From positions 248,001 through 312,000 of the forward strand of contig NZ_QSTA01000002.1 in assembly GCF_003438075.1 (NCBI RefSeq): a DNA stretch of 64,000 nt, in the 5' to 3' direction. The position numbers and the translations under genes were made by a program. Below are positions 35,088-44,491 of this stretch, piece by piece. The stretch is from Eubacterium sp. OM08-24. GTDB lineage: Bacteria; Bacillota; Clostridia; Oscillospirales; Acutalibacteraceae. Under the pieces are notes generated by a model. It saw only the letters and a program-made list of their open reading frames with translations, was not told the origin of the DNA and ran no database searches. The number at the start of each line of letters is the position of its first letter. Positions within the stretch are counted from its first letter, which is position 1.

Positions 35088-36098
35088 ATGAACATAGTTT
35101 ATTCAAGTTCTGACAGCTATGCACCGATTGCGGGTGTGTCGATAATGTCTTTACTTCATAACAATACAGACTCTGAAAGCATCAATATTTATATGATAGA
35201 CAACAGCATTTCTGCCGAGAACAAACATCGCTTTGAAGAAATGGTCGGCAAATACGGACGCACCATTCACTTTATACCTCAGCCCGACCTCAACAAAAAG
35301 GCAGGCGTGGAAATTGAGGTTGGCAGATGGAATATCAGTACCTTTTTCAGACTTTTTCTTTGCACCATTTTGCCTGACGATATAGACAGATGTATTTATC
35401 TTGACTGCGACACAGTTATTCGCCACTCGCTAAAGGAATTTTGGGAAACAGACCTCGGAGACAAGGTTGTGGCGGCTGTTGACGACTGCCGAAGTGACCG
35501 CTACAAAACCGAGCTTAACCTTGACAGCAACAGCACCTACACAAACAACGGCGTACTGCTCATTGACCTTAAAAGCTGGCGTGAGATGAATGTTGAAAAG
35601 GAATTTCTCGACTTTATCATTGCGCACAACGGCGACATAACCTATGTTGACCAAGGTGTGCTCAACGGTGTTCTCGCCAAAAAGGGACTTGTAAAGGTAG
35701 TACATACAAAATATGATGCAATGACTGTATTCTTCGACTTTAATTTTAAAGACCTGATGAAGGTCAGAAAGCCTGAGCACCATCTAAGCGAACAGGAGTA
35801 CAGCGAAACGGTAACAGACCCGTATATTATTCACTATACTTCGTGCTTTTTGTCGGGTACACGACCATGGAACGAAAACAACAACCACCCGTTTGTCGGC
35901 GATTACCTAAAGTACAAGGCTATGTCGCCATGGAAAGACTTTCCGCAGTACCCCGATGACAGAAAGAAATCTAAAAAACTGATGACAAGTGTGTGCAATG
36001 CCATGCCAAAGGGTATGATGATTGCCGTAATCTCGCTTGTTCACTCAAAGCTCTACCCTATGGCACGAGCATTAAAACAAAAAGGCAGGGCCGAATAA
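35088..36098 (+). CDS. Glycosyltransferase family 8 protein
   Basis: 336 residues. Family 8 features: 'VYSSSDSYAPIAGVSIMSL' at the N-terminus, DxD metal site in 'CIYLDCDTVI', and a late 'PYIIHYTS' with a downstream Trp. It adds a hexose to the repeat unit from a nucleotide sugar with retention of configuration. The stop is immediately followed by the next ATG (TAAATG). Confidence 0.9.
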   Translation: MNIVYSSSDSYAPIAGVSIMSLLHNNTDSESINIYMIDNSISAENKHRFEEMVGKYGRTIHFIPQPDLNKKAGVEIEVGRWNISTFFRLFLCTILPDDIDRCIYLDCDTVIRHSLKEFWETDLGDKVVAAVDDCRSDRYKTELNLDSNSTYTNNGVLLIDLKSWREMNVEKEFLDFIIAHNGDITYVDQGVLNGVLAKKGLVKVVHTKYDAMTVFFDFNFKDLMKVRKPEHHLSEQEYSETVTDPYIIHYTSCFLSGTRPWNENNNHPFVGDYLKYKAMSPWKDFPQYPDDRKKSKKLMTSVCNAMPKGMMIAVISLVHSKLYPMARALKQKGRAE

Positions 36099-37343
36099 AT
36101 GAAAATTCTGCTTGTAAATAAATACCACTATGTAAAAGGCGGCAGTGAAACCTACTACTTTGGACTTGCAAAGCTACTTACAGAGCTCGGGCATGATGTA
36201 ATCTACTTTGCAATGGCGGACAGTCATAACAAATCATGTGAACAAGAAAAGTACTTTGTCAGCAATGTTGACTTCAATGGCAATATTTCTAAGTTGCAAA
36301 AAGTAAAGGCTGGGTTTCGCGTTCTCTACTCTTTTGAGGCAAAAAAAAATATTTCTTTGCTAATTGAAACTGAGCATCCCGATATTGTTCATATAAATCT
36401 TGTGCACCGTCATATTACACTGTCAATTGTCCGAGCAATAAAAAAATACAATATTCCAATTGTTTTTACAATTCATGACTTGAATTGCGTTTGTCCAAAT
36501 CATGAAATGCTTGTAAATGGCAAGGTGTGTGAAAAGTGTCTGCATGGCGAATATTTAAACTGCATAAAAAATAAATGTGTAAAAGGCTCAACCGCCAAAA
36601 GCACGCTTGCCGCTATTGAGGCAATGAACTATAAGCGAATGAAAATATATGACGATATAGACCTGTATATAACACCGTCTTATTTTTATAAGAAAAAGCT
36701 TGAGGAATCCGGAATTATTCACAGCCAAATTATTCACATGAAGAATTTTCTTCCTACTGATACAGTATATTCAGACAGTAATCCTGATAAGAACTACCTG
36801 TTATATTTTGGTAGAATTTCAGAAGAAAAAGGCGTTCTCACTCTCTTGAAAGCTGTAGAAAAGTTGAACAATAATATACCTCTTATTATTCTCGGCACTG
36901 GTCCTATGGAGGATGAAATAAAAGAATACATATCTTCTCACAACCTTGAGGGCAAGGTTAAAATGCTCGGCTTTAAATCAGGCAATGAGCTCAAAAAGTT
37001 CGTCGCAGAGGCAAAGTGTATTATTCTTCCAAGTGAATGGTATGAAAACGGACCTTACGCAATTATGGAGGCAATGTCGCAGGGCAAGCCGGTAATTGTA
37101 ACGAATTACGGCGGTCTTCCTGAAATTGTAGAAAACGGAAAAACCGGATTTGTATGTAAGCCCTTTAATAGCGATGACCTAAAAAAATCAATTGAAAAGG
37201 TATGTGCCCTTTCTCAAGATGAATATAAAGCTATGAGCACTCGTGCTGTCCAAAAAGCAAAAATTGAATTTTCACCTGAAACATACGCACAAAGACTTAC
37301 AGATTATTACATAAAACTCATTGGAAGTAAAAAGCAAAAATAA
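36099..37343 (+). CDS. Glycosyltransferase family 4 protein
   Basis: 414 residues. GT-B fold: N-terminal Gly-rich 'KYHYVKGGSETYYFGLA', and C-terminal 'LYFGRISEEKGV' and the E-x7-E site 'SEWYENGPYAIMEAMS'. A Cys-rich stretch in the middle (CVCPNHEMLVNGKVCEKC) is found in some family members. Codons in this gene are noticeably more A/T-rich than in the genes on either side, which hints at later acquisition. Confidence 0.93.
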   Translation: MKILLVNKYHYVKGGSETYYFGLAKLLTELGHDVIYFAMADSHNKSCEQEKYFVSNVDFNGNISKLQKVKAGFRVLYSFEAKKNISLLIETEHPDIVHINLVHRHITLSIVRAIKKYNIPIVFTIHDLNCVCPNHEMLVNGKVCEKCLHGEYLNCIKNKCVKGSTAKSTLAAIEAMNYKRMKIYDDIDLYITPSYFYKKKLEESGIIHSQIIHMKNFLPTDTVYSDSNPDKNYLLYFGRISEEKGVLTLLKAVEKLNNNIPLIILGTGPMEDEIKEYISSHNLEGKVKMLGFKSGNELKKFVAEAKCIILPSEWYENGPYAIMEAMSQGKPVIVTNYGGLPEIVENGKTGFVCKPFNSDDLKKSIEKVCALSQDEYKAMSTRAVQKAKIEFSPETYAQRLTDYYIKLIGSKKQK

Positions 37344-37353
37344 AGAGGAAAGT

Positions 37354-38472
37354 ATGAAAAAGAAGAAAACCGTTGCATATCTTACAAGACATGCCGTATC
37401 TAACTACGGCTCTGTACTTCAGGCATATGCAACACAAACCGCTCTTGAAAAGCTCGGCGCAAATGCCGTATGTATAGATTATTACCGAACAGACGAAAAA
37501 ACCGAAAATCTTGTTGACACAAGACTCAAAAGTGTGAGTGCAAAGTGGAATAAAAATGCACTCACTCGTCTTGTTTTTAAAGCAACTCAAAATCCCGTAT
37601 ATAAATTTGCGGATAAGCGATTTGCAGAGTACAGAAAAATCGTTAAGGTGACCGACAAGGAATACAACAGCGAACAGGAGCTTGCCGCCGATATTCCTCA
37701 GGCAGATATTTATATGACAGGCAGTGATCAGGTGTGGAATACCGTTGTGTGCGGTGAGATTGACCCTGTATATTTTCTGTCGTTTTTGCCCGACAGTGCA
37801 AAGAAGATTGCATATGCCGCAAGTTTTGGCGGCAGTGAAGTTTTGCCAAAGGACAAAGAAAACATTAAAAAGTGGCTTAAACGCTACGATAAAATTACAA
37901 TTCGTGAAAACAGCGGTGTAAAAATCGCAAACGAACTCGGAGTGCCTGCCGAGCAGGTGCTTGACCCTACCTTTTTGCTTGAAAAATCGGAGTGGGAAAA
38001 GCTCATACCTCAGCGAGAGTGCAGCGAAAAATATGTGCTTGTGTATCAGCTCCACCCAAACAAACAATTTGACGAATACGCAAAGCAGTACGCAAAGAAA
38101 AAAGGACTTAAACTCTACCGACTGAGCCACTGTTTCCACCATATTGTGAGGAGCGGCAAATTTGTTTGCTGTCCGCCAATCGGTGAATTTTTGTGGTACA
38201 TAAAAAATGCCGAGCATTTCCTTACCGATTCTTTCCATGGCACTGCCTTTGCAATCGGTCTTAACACACAATTTACCGATGTTCTGCCAAAGAGTTACAG
38301 CGAAAGAATCTCAAGTATTCTTCAGCTTATCGGCTACGAAAACAGAATACTCAAAAGCTACAACGACTTTGACATTGACAGCGAAAAAATAGATTTTGAA
38401 AAGGTAAACGAAAAAATATCGGCAGAGCGTAAAAAATCTCTTGATATTCTTAAAAATATGATAGGTGATTAA
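37354..38472 (+). CDS. Polysaccharide pyruvyl transferase family protein
   Basis: 372 residues from the ATG at 37354 (AGAGGAAAG upstream). N-terminal 'NYGSVLQAYATQ', 'GSDQVWN' and the late 'DSFHGTAFAI' are the family motifs. Members transfer pyruvate ketals from phosphoenolpyruvate to sugars, though many gut homologues are untested. It stands directly before an FrhB-like gene; the same two domains are fused in one protein 3 kb downstream. Confidence 0.9.
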   Translation: MKKKKTVAYLTRHAVSNYGSVLQAYATQTALEKLGANAVCIDYYRTDEKTENLVDTRLKSVSAKWNKNALTRLVFKATQNPVYKFADKRFAEYRKIVKVTDKEYNSEQELAADIPQADIYMTGSDQVWNTVVCGEIDPVYFLSFLPDSAKKIAYAASFGGSEVLPKDKENIKKWLKRYDKITIRENSGVKIANELGVPAEQVLDPTFLLEKSEWEKLIPQRECSEKYVLVYQLHPNKQFDEYAKQYAKKKGLKLYRLSHCFHHIVRSGKFVCCPPIGEFLWYIKNAEHFLTDSFHGTAFAIGLNTQFTDVLPKSYSERISSILQLIGYENRILKSYNDFDIDSEKIDFEKVNEKISAERKKSLDILKNMIGD

Positions 38473-38474
38473 TT

Positions 38475-39638
38475 GTGAACAATATACTTCAGCTTGGCAA
38501 AAGCTGCTGCGGCTGCTCAGGCTGTGAGCAGATTTGTCCTAAAAAATGTATAACCATACAACCCGACAGCGAGGGATTTCTCTACCCTGTTGTTGACGAA
38601 AGCAAGTGCGTTGACTGCGGTCTGTGCGTAAAGCACTGCCCCATTATGACTGACGCAAAGCGTTGCGATGAGCCAAAGGTGTATGCGGCAAAGTACAAAG
38701 ACCGCACCTCGGCTTTTAAAAGCACATCGGGCGGACTTTTTATTCCGCTTGCAAAGGAAGTGCTTGCAAGGGGCGGCGTTGTTTTCGGCTGTGCATATGA
38801 CGAAAATCTTGTTGCAAGGCACATTGCCGTAAGCAATGAAAGCGAGCTTTACAAATTGCAAAGCTCTAAGTACGTGCAGAGCGACACCCGAGGTATTTAT
38901 AAGCAGGTAAAAACCTTGCTTGCAGACGATAAATATGTTTTGTTCAGCGGTACAGGCTGTCAGGTCGCAGGACTTAAAACATTCCTTAACAAGGACTGCG
39001 AAAAACTGCTTACCGTTGACATTGTGTGCCATGGTGTGCCAAGTCCTGCGCTCTTTAAAAATTATGTTGACTATATGGGCAGAAAGCTCGGCGGAAAACT
39101 CACCTCATACAATTTCAGAAGTAAAGAAAAACGAGGCTGGGACTTGTATTACAAGGCTGAAAACGGCAAAAAAAGCAAGTCGGACTACGGATTTTTTGAC
39201 CCGTATTACAGCGCCTTTCTCTACTGCAAAACCTACCGAGAGAGCTGTTACGAATGTAAATTTGCCAATAAAAACAGAGTGGGCGATATTTCGCTTGCCG
39301 ATTTTTGGGGTATTCAAAAATTCCACCCCGATTTTTATGACGAAAACGGAGTATCTCTCGTACTCGTAAATACCGAAAAGGGCAAAGATTATTTTGACCT
39401 GATAAAAGACAGGCTCGAAATTATAGAATCGGATTACGAAAAAGCCTCTGCTATGAACTCAAACCTTGTCGTGGCATCAGAAAGACCGGCGTGCAGAGAT
39501 ACAATTTATGACGGCTTTGACGGCTTAGATTTTGACAGCTATGTCAAAACAAAACTTGCGTTCAAGGTAAACCCGAAAACCAAAATCAAAAAAATGATAC
39601 CTCTCGGCGTAAAGAGGGTACTGAAAAAACTGCATTAA
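38475..39638 (+). CDS. FrhB-like Fe-S protein (coenzyme F420 hydrogenase/dehydrogenase beta subunit C-terminal domain)
   Basis: 387 residues from a GTG 2 bp past the previous stop. Two [4Fe-4S] ferredoxin motifs: C11-C14-C17-C21 and C45-C48-C51-C55. Then an FrhB/FdhB flavin domain ('STSGGLFIPLAKEVL', 'YVLFSGTGCQVAGLK', 'VCHGVPSP') with extra Cys in 'CYECKFANKNRVGDI'. F420 itself is not expected in this organism. It presumably performs a redox step linked to the sugar modified by the pyruvyl transferase; no reaction is established that I know of. Confidence 0.85.
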   Translation: MNNILQLGKSCCGCSGCEQICPKKCITIQPDSEGFLYPVVDESKCVDCGLCVKHCPIMTDAKRCDEPKVYAAKYKDRTSAFKSTSGGLFIPLAKEVLARGGVVFGCAYDENLVARHIAVSNESELYKLQSSKYVQSDTRGIYKQVKTLLADDKYVLFSGTGCQVAGLKTFLNKDCEKLLTVDIVCHGVPSPALFKNYVDYMGRKLGGKLTSYNFRSKEKRGWDLYYKAENGKKSKSDYGFFDPYYSAFLYCKTYRESCYECKFANKNRVGDISLADFWGIQKFHPDFYDENGVSLVLVNTEKGKDYFDLIKDRLEIIESDYEKASAMNSNLVVASERPACRDTIYDGFDGLDFDSYVKTKLAFKVNPKTKIKKMIPLGVKRVLKKLH

Positions 39639-39660
39639 GCAAAACAGGAAGGAAACGAAA

Positions 39661-40797
39661 ATGAAAGTATTACAGATTGCTGTCGGAATCAACGGTGGCG
39701 GTGTGGGTGCTGTTTTATTGAACTTTTACGCCCATATGAACCACAACGATGTAAAATTTGACATCATAATTGATGATTTGCCGTCAGTTAAAAACGGCAG
39801 TCTTAACGAGGACGCATTTGAAAAAATGGGCTGTAATATTTTTCGTGTTACTCCCAAATCGCAAAATCTGAGCGAGAACATCAGGCAGGTCAGCGAGATT
39901 ATGAAAAACGGCAATTACGATATTCTCCACTCAAATATGGAGGAATGGTCGGCGCTGTACTGCAAGCTCGGCAAAAAATACGGCATAAAAACAAGAATTG
40001 CCCACGCACACCTTGCGTATGTAAACAATCCGAGCTTTGTAAAAAGAATGTATAACAGTGTGCTAAAGGTAGGACTTCGCCGCTACGCAACAGACTTTTT
40101 TGCTTGCAGTAAGGACGCAGGCAGGTATCTTTTCGGCGACAAAATCCTTGAAAAAAACAAATTCAGAGTTTTACCGAATGCGATTGATACAAAAAGCTAC
40201 TCCTACAATCCGAGCACAAGAAAAAGAATAAGAAACGAGTTTGGCATAGCCGACACCACCTTTGCGATAGGCTTTGTAGGCAGACTTTATTATCAGAAAA
40301 ATCCCGAAAGAATGTTGAGCATATTCAATGAAATTTGCAAGCTCCACCCCGATTCTCACCTTGTTATAGTCGGCGACTACAAAAGCTATGCAAAATTTGA
40401 CGGACTTAAAAAATATGCTGAAGAGAACGGATTTTCCGATAAAATTACCTATACGGGACTTAGAAAAGATGTGCCCGATGTTATGCAGGCATTTGACGCA
40501 TTTGTTCTTCCGTCAAGATACGAGGGCTTTGGCATTGTGTATATTGAGGCTCAGGCGGCAGGTCTTATGACCTTTGGTACGGCAAAGGTTGTGCCTGAGG
40601 AGGTTGACTGCACACCGCTTATGCACTTTATTGATTCTCAGTCAGAGGATAAACTCTGGGCAAAGCAAATTCTTGAAAACAGCCTTGACTACGAGCGAAA
40701 AGATATGGCTAAGGAAATAGAAAACTGCGGCTTTGAAATTTCTGTTGAGGCTAAAAAGCTGCAGCAATTTTATGAAGATAAAACAAAAGGCAACTAA
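39661..40797 (+). CDS. Glycosyltransferase family 4 protein (EpsF/CapM-like)
   Basis: 378 residues. 'GINGGGVGAVLLNFY' at the N-terminus, 'GFVGRLYYQKNPERML' and the E-x7-E site 'SRYEGFGIVYIEAQAAG'. The 'HSNMEEWSALYCKLGKKYGIKTRIAH' region (residues ~94-120) is typical of EpsF-like enzymes in EPS loci. RBS AGGAAGG upstream. Confidence 0.92.
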   Translation: MKVLQIAVGINGGGVGAVLLNFYAHMNHNDVKFDIIIDDLPSVKNGSLNEDAFEKMGCNIFRVTPKSQNLSENIRQVSEIMKNGNYDILHSNMEEWSALYCKLGKKYGIKTRIAHAHLAYVNNPSFVKRMYNSVLKVGLRRYATDFFACSKDAGRYLFGDKILEKNKFRVLPNAIDTKSYSYNPSTRKRIRNEFGIADTTFAIGFVGRLYYQKNPERMLSIFNEICKLHPDSHLVIVGDYKSYAKFDGLKKYAEENGFSDKITYTGLRKDVPDVMQAFDAFVLPSRYEGFGIVYIEAQAAGLMTFGTAKVVPEEVDCTPLMHFIDSQSEDKLWAKQILENSLDYERKDMAKEIENCGFEISVEAKKLQQFYEDKTKGN

Positions 40798-40818
40798 ACT
40801 TCGGAGGTTCAGAAATTT

Positions 40819-43230
40819 ATGTTAGGTCTGGCAACCCCATTTAAAACTCAAAATTACGGTACAAAATTGCAGGCATATGCTATGCAGTCCATATTTACCG
40901 AAATGGGATATGATACCGAAATTATCAATTTTACATATACATCGAGCAAAAAAGACAAGCTCGCCACACTGCTCTCGCCCAAAAAACTTGCGGCAAAAAT
41001 CAAATATAAAAAGTCGCAAAAGGGTATGGCAGGCAATGTGGAATACTCAAAGTACGGATTTGGTGACATTGCTATAAATCTATCCATACGTATGGCAGGC
41101 AATGTGGAATACTCAAAGTGTATGGCTCAGAGGAACGCAGGCTTTGACAATTTTGTAAATCAAAATCTGCGCATAACCCGTAATTTTCTCAGCCTTGCAG
41201 CTCTAAAAGAATACAGCAAAAGATACGATGCCGTAATTTGCGGAAGTGACCAAATTTGGCTGCCTGTTCATATTCAACAGCAGTATTACACGCTTTCTTT
41301 CGTTCCAAAGGGAACTCGCAGAATTGCGTATGCGCCGAGTTTTGGCATAAGCTCGGTTGAGGAAGCCGATGAAAGCCTTTATAAATCAGCTATCAACGGC
41401 TTTGACAGCCTTTCCTGCCGAGAGATGAGCGGCTGCGACATAATAAAAAACCTCACAAACAAAGAGGCTCAGCTTGTTCTTGACCCAACCCTTATGGTTG
41501 ACAAGAAAATATGGGACAAAATGAGCGGAAGTACACCGAAGGTTGACGGCGAGTACATATTCTGCTACTTCCTCGGCAAAAATCCTGAGCATAGAAAAAA
41601 GGTTAGAAAGCTCGCCGAAAAAACAGGCTTAAGGGTTGTGTGCCTGCCGTATATTGACGGCTATACGGAGTCGGACAACGGATATGCTGACCTTGCGCTT
41701 TATGATATTGCGCCCGACGGCTTTGTAAACCTTATTAAAAACGCAAAGTATGTTTGCACCGATTCTTTCCATGGCAGTGTGTTCTCTACCATTTTTGAAA
41801 GGCAATACTTTGTATTCGAGCGCTTTGCTCAGGGCACTAAGGGTTCAACCAACACAAGGCTTGAGTCACTTTTAAAAAGCCTTGGTCTTGAATACAGACA
41901 GATAAAAGACAGCGAGCTTGCCGACGAATGGGACGGCAAACTAAACAAAACTATTGATTATACACAGGTGCAGGCAAGGCTTGAAAAATTAAAGGCTCAT
42001 TCTGCCGAATACATTACCGCTGCGCTTGACGGAATTTTGCCTGCCCATGAAAAACATATAAAGCTGTATGACAAGCACGATTGCTGCGGCTGTTCGGCGT
42101 GTGCCGACAAATGTCCTGTCAAAGCTATAAGTATGAAACCCGACAGCGAGGGATTTGTGTATGCAAATGTTGACGAATCGGCGTGCATAGGCTGCGGTGC
42201 GTGCATTAAAGCCTGCCCGATAAAGCAGTTTAAAAAGGGCACAGCTGAATTTTCGGCTGTTGCGGCATACAGCAAAGATGAGAATATTCGCCACGAGAGC
42301 ACTTCGGGCGGAATTTTTACCCACCTTGCAAAAGCGATAATAAGCAACGGCGGCGTTGTTATAGGCGCTGCGTTTGATGAAAACTTCGGTGTAAGACACA
42401 TTGCCGTTGATAATATAGATGACCTTAAAAAATTCAGAAGTTCAAAATATGTTCAGAGTAACACTCAGGGCATTTATAAGGAAACCAAAGCCTTGCTCGA
42501 TAATAAGAAAACGGTTCTTTTCTCAGGCACTCCCTGTCAGATAAGGGCGCTAAAGAGCTTTTTGGGCAAGGATTACGAAAATCTTATAACGGTTGATTTG
42601 TTTTGCCATGGTGCTCCGTCACCTAAAATTTGGAATAAGTACCTTGAATTTGCAAATGCGAATAACGAACATATCGACTCGGTTTCTTTCCGTGACAAAA
42701 GGATAAGCTGGGAAAATTATTCCCTCACCATTAAGTATAAAGACCACGAAAAATCGGCTTTTTGGAAAGACGATGCCTTCGCAAGAGGATTTGGTTTTTC
42801 ACTTTTCAACCGTCCTGCTTGCAGCACCTGCCGACTAAAGTCTTTCCCACGAATCAGCGATATTACACTCGGAGATTTGTGGCTTATTCAGCAGATTTTT
42901 CCCGACCTTGACGACCACAAGGGAATTTCTTTTGTACTGCTAAACAACGAAAAAGGTAAAAAGCTCTTTGACAATATTAAAAGCGAAATCTTTTTCAGAG
43001 ATATTCCAAAAGAAAAGCTCAGGCTCACCTATCCTGTTATGGGCACACCGACAAAGGCGCACCCAAACAGAGAGGCTTTCTTTAATCGGCTTGACACCGT
43101 TCCTTTTGACGAACTTGTGTTTAAATATGCAACGGTTGACAAAAAGAGGGAATTTAAAATTAAACGCAACAAAGTTTTAAGCAAACTCGGTATTTTACCC
43201 GTCCTTAAAAGGCTTAAAAAGATGCTGTAA
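40819..43230 (+). CDS. Fusion protein: polysaccharide pyruvyl transferase + FrhB-like Fe-S domain
   Basis: 803 residues. Residues 1 to about 400 are a pyruvyl transferase ('NYGTKLQAYAMQ', 'GSDQIWLP', 'DSFHGSVFST'). From about 415 it is an FrhB-like protein with C422/423-x-C-x2-C-x3-CP, a second CIGCGACIKACP cluster, 'STSGGIFTHLAKAI', 'VLFSGTPCQIRALK' and 'CHGAPSP'. These are the same two domains as the two genes at 37354-39638, so the activities should act together. A 30-bp direct repeat (41024-41053 and 41090-41119) adds 22 residues within the N-terminal domain. No frameshift is seen. Confidence 0.9.
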   Translation: MLGLATPFKTQNYGTKLQAYAMQSIFTEMGYDTEIINFTYTSSKKDKLATLLSPKKLAAKIKYKKSQKGMAGNVEYSKYGFGDIAINLSIRMAGNVEYSKCMAQRNAGFDNFVNQNLRITRNFLSLAALKEYSKRYDAVICGSDQIWLPVHIQQQYYTLSFVPKGTRRIAYAPSFGISSVEEADESLYKSAINGFDSLSCREMSGCDIIKNLTNKEAQLVLDPTLMVDKKIWDKMSGSTPKVDGEYIFCYFLGKNPEHRKKVRKLAEKTGLRVVCLPYIDGYTESDNGYADLALYDIAPDGFVNLIKNAKYVCTDSFHGSVFSTIFERQYFVFERFAQGTKGSTNTRLESLLKSLGLEYRQIKDSELADEWDGKLNKTIDYTQVQARLEKLKAHSAEYITAALDGILPAHEKHIKLYDKHDCCGCSACADKCPVKAISMKPDSEGFVYANVDESACIGCGACIKACPIKQFKKGTAEFSAVAAYSKDENIRHESTSGGIFTHLAKAIISNGGVVIGAAFDENFGVRHIAVDNIDDLKKFRSSKYVQSNTQGIYKETKALLDNKKTVLFSGTPCQIRALKSFLGKDYENLITVDLFCHGAPSPKIWNKYLEFANANNEHIDSVSFRDKRISWENYSLTIKYKDHEKSAFWKDDAFARGFGFSLFNRPACSTCRLKSFPRISDITLGDLWLIQQIFPDLDDHKGISFVLLNNEKGKKLFDNIKSEIFFRDIPKEKLRLTYPVMGTPTKAHPNREAFFNRLDTVPFDELVFKYATVDKKREFKIKRNKVLSKLGILPVLKRLKKML
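41024..41119 (+). repeat. 30-bp direct repeat inside the fusion gene
   Basis: GTATGGCAGGCAATGTGG... occurs exactly twice with a period of 66 bp, encoding MAGNVEYSK twice in frame. Recombination would remove or add 22 codons without a frameshift. Confidence 0.9.
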
Positions 43231-43245
43231 TATAAGGAGGTTATA

Positions 43246-44484
43246 ATGAAAAAGTTAATGAATCAACGCTGGTTTATCGCCCTTGTATTTATGGTGCTTT
43301 ATAAGCCTGCAATGTTTTCTCAAATGCCTGCGCTGCACACATTCGATACCATATCAAATGTGTTTAAGGTTATGGTAATAGCCGTTCTCGGCGTATGGTT
43401 CTTTTACTTTTACCAAAAAGTGTCGCTGTTCTTTGTAGGAATAGTTTTCTTTGAGGTGTGGCGTGTACTTGCAACAATTTATTGCGGAGGTAATTACACC
43501 TCGCTGTTTCTCGCCATATTCAATGCGCTTGCAATCTGCCTTGTTGTGGAAATGGGACTGAAAACAGACCCCGACGCACTGCTTGACGGCGCATCGTTTA
43601 CGCTCGGACTGTTTGTGCTTATAAATTTTGCAACTATAATTCTGTTTCCGCAAGGTATGTACGAATTTAATAACTATACGCAAAACTACTTTCTCGGATA
43701 CAGAAACAACTCAATTATGCTGTTTTTCCCTGCGATTATCTTCTCAATAGTTCGCTCACTGAGAAAATACAACAAGCTGACGCTTTCGTCATTTGTAATT
43801 ACTGCGGTATCGTTTGCCACTGTAATACTTGCGTTCTCGGCAACAAGTGTAATCGGTATGACTGTATTTACACTCTTCCTCTTGCTTGCACTCATAAACA
43901 AAATGCCGAATTTTCTCAATATCATTACCTATCTCGCAATAAATATTGCGTATTTCTTCGGTGTAATCATCCTCAGATTACAGGAGGCATTTGCGTTTAT
44001 TATTGTAGATATGCTCGGCAGGGACCTTACCTTTACGGGAAGAACTAAGATTTGGGACAGTGCGCTTGCCGCCTTTGCAAAATCGCCTGTATTTGGTGTT
44101 GGTGAAATTGAAAATCAGGCATCACGAGATCTTATCGGCGCTACCCATGCCCACAACTATTATCTTGACCTTTTATACAAAAGCGGCCTGCCGGGATTTT
44201 TAATCTTCTTTGCAATTCTTATCATCTGCGGTGTGGCGCTGTATAGAAACAGAAAAAACGGCAAAATTCCTTTTGTTGTATCGGGTGCAATTTGTGCCTT
44301 TATGATTATGCTGCAAAGCGAGGCATACTACAACATTTACTACTTCTTCTCAATCCTTACTTTGGCCGCCTTTATTCCTTATGCTCTGCCAAAAAAGGAC
44401 GAGGACGGAAACTTTATTTTTGAAGAAAAAGAAAAGCATTCGCTGAAGAAAAAACACAGCTATCATTATTATTTAAGGAAGTGA
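43246..44484 (+). CDS. O-antigen ligase/polymerase-like membrane protein (Wzy)
   Basis: 412 residues with about ten membrane segments. A longer external loop near the C-terminal third contains 'LTFTGRTKIWDSAL' and 'GATHAHNYYLDLLYKSGLPG', the pattern of Wzy/WaaL proteins. It would polymerise lipid-linked repeat units outside the membrane. AAGGAGG upstream, 15 bp after the fusion gene; basic C-terminal tail. Confidence 0.88.
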   Translation: MKKLMNQRWFIALVFMVLYKPAMFSQMPALHTFDTISNVFKVMVIAVLGVWFFYFYQKVSLFFVGIVFFEVWRVLATIYCGGNYTSLFLAIFNALAICLVVEMGLKTDPDALLDGASFTLGLFVLINFATIILFPQGMYEFNNYTQNYFLGYRNNSIMLFFPAIIFSIVRSLRKYNKLTLSSFVITAVSFATVILAFSATSVIGMTVFTLFLLLALINKMPNFLNIITYLAINIAYFFGVIILRLQEAFAFIIVDMLGRDLTFTGRTKIWDSALAAFAKSPVFGVGEIENQASRDLIGATHAHNYYLDLLYKSGLPGFLIFFAILIICGVALYRNRKNGKIPFVVSGAICAFMIMLQSEAYYNIYYFFSILTLAAFIPYALPKKDEDGNFIFEEKEKHSLKKKHSYHYYLRK

Positions 44485-44491
44485 CTTTCAC

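Noticed and set aside
37318..38271. 317-codon minus-strand ORF
   Set aside because: Antisense to the pyruvyl transferase gene, which has clear family motifs; Phe/Cys-rich composition typical of shadow frames.
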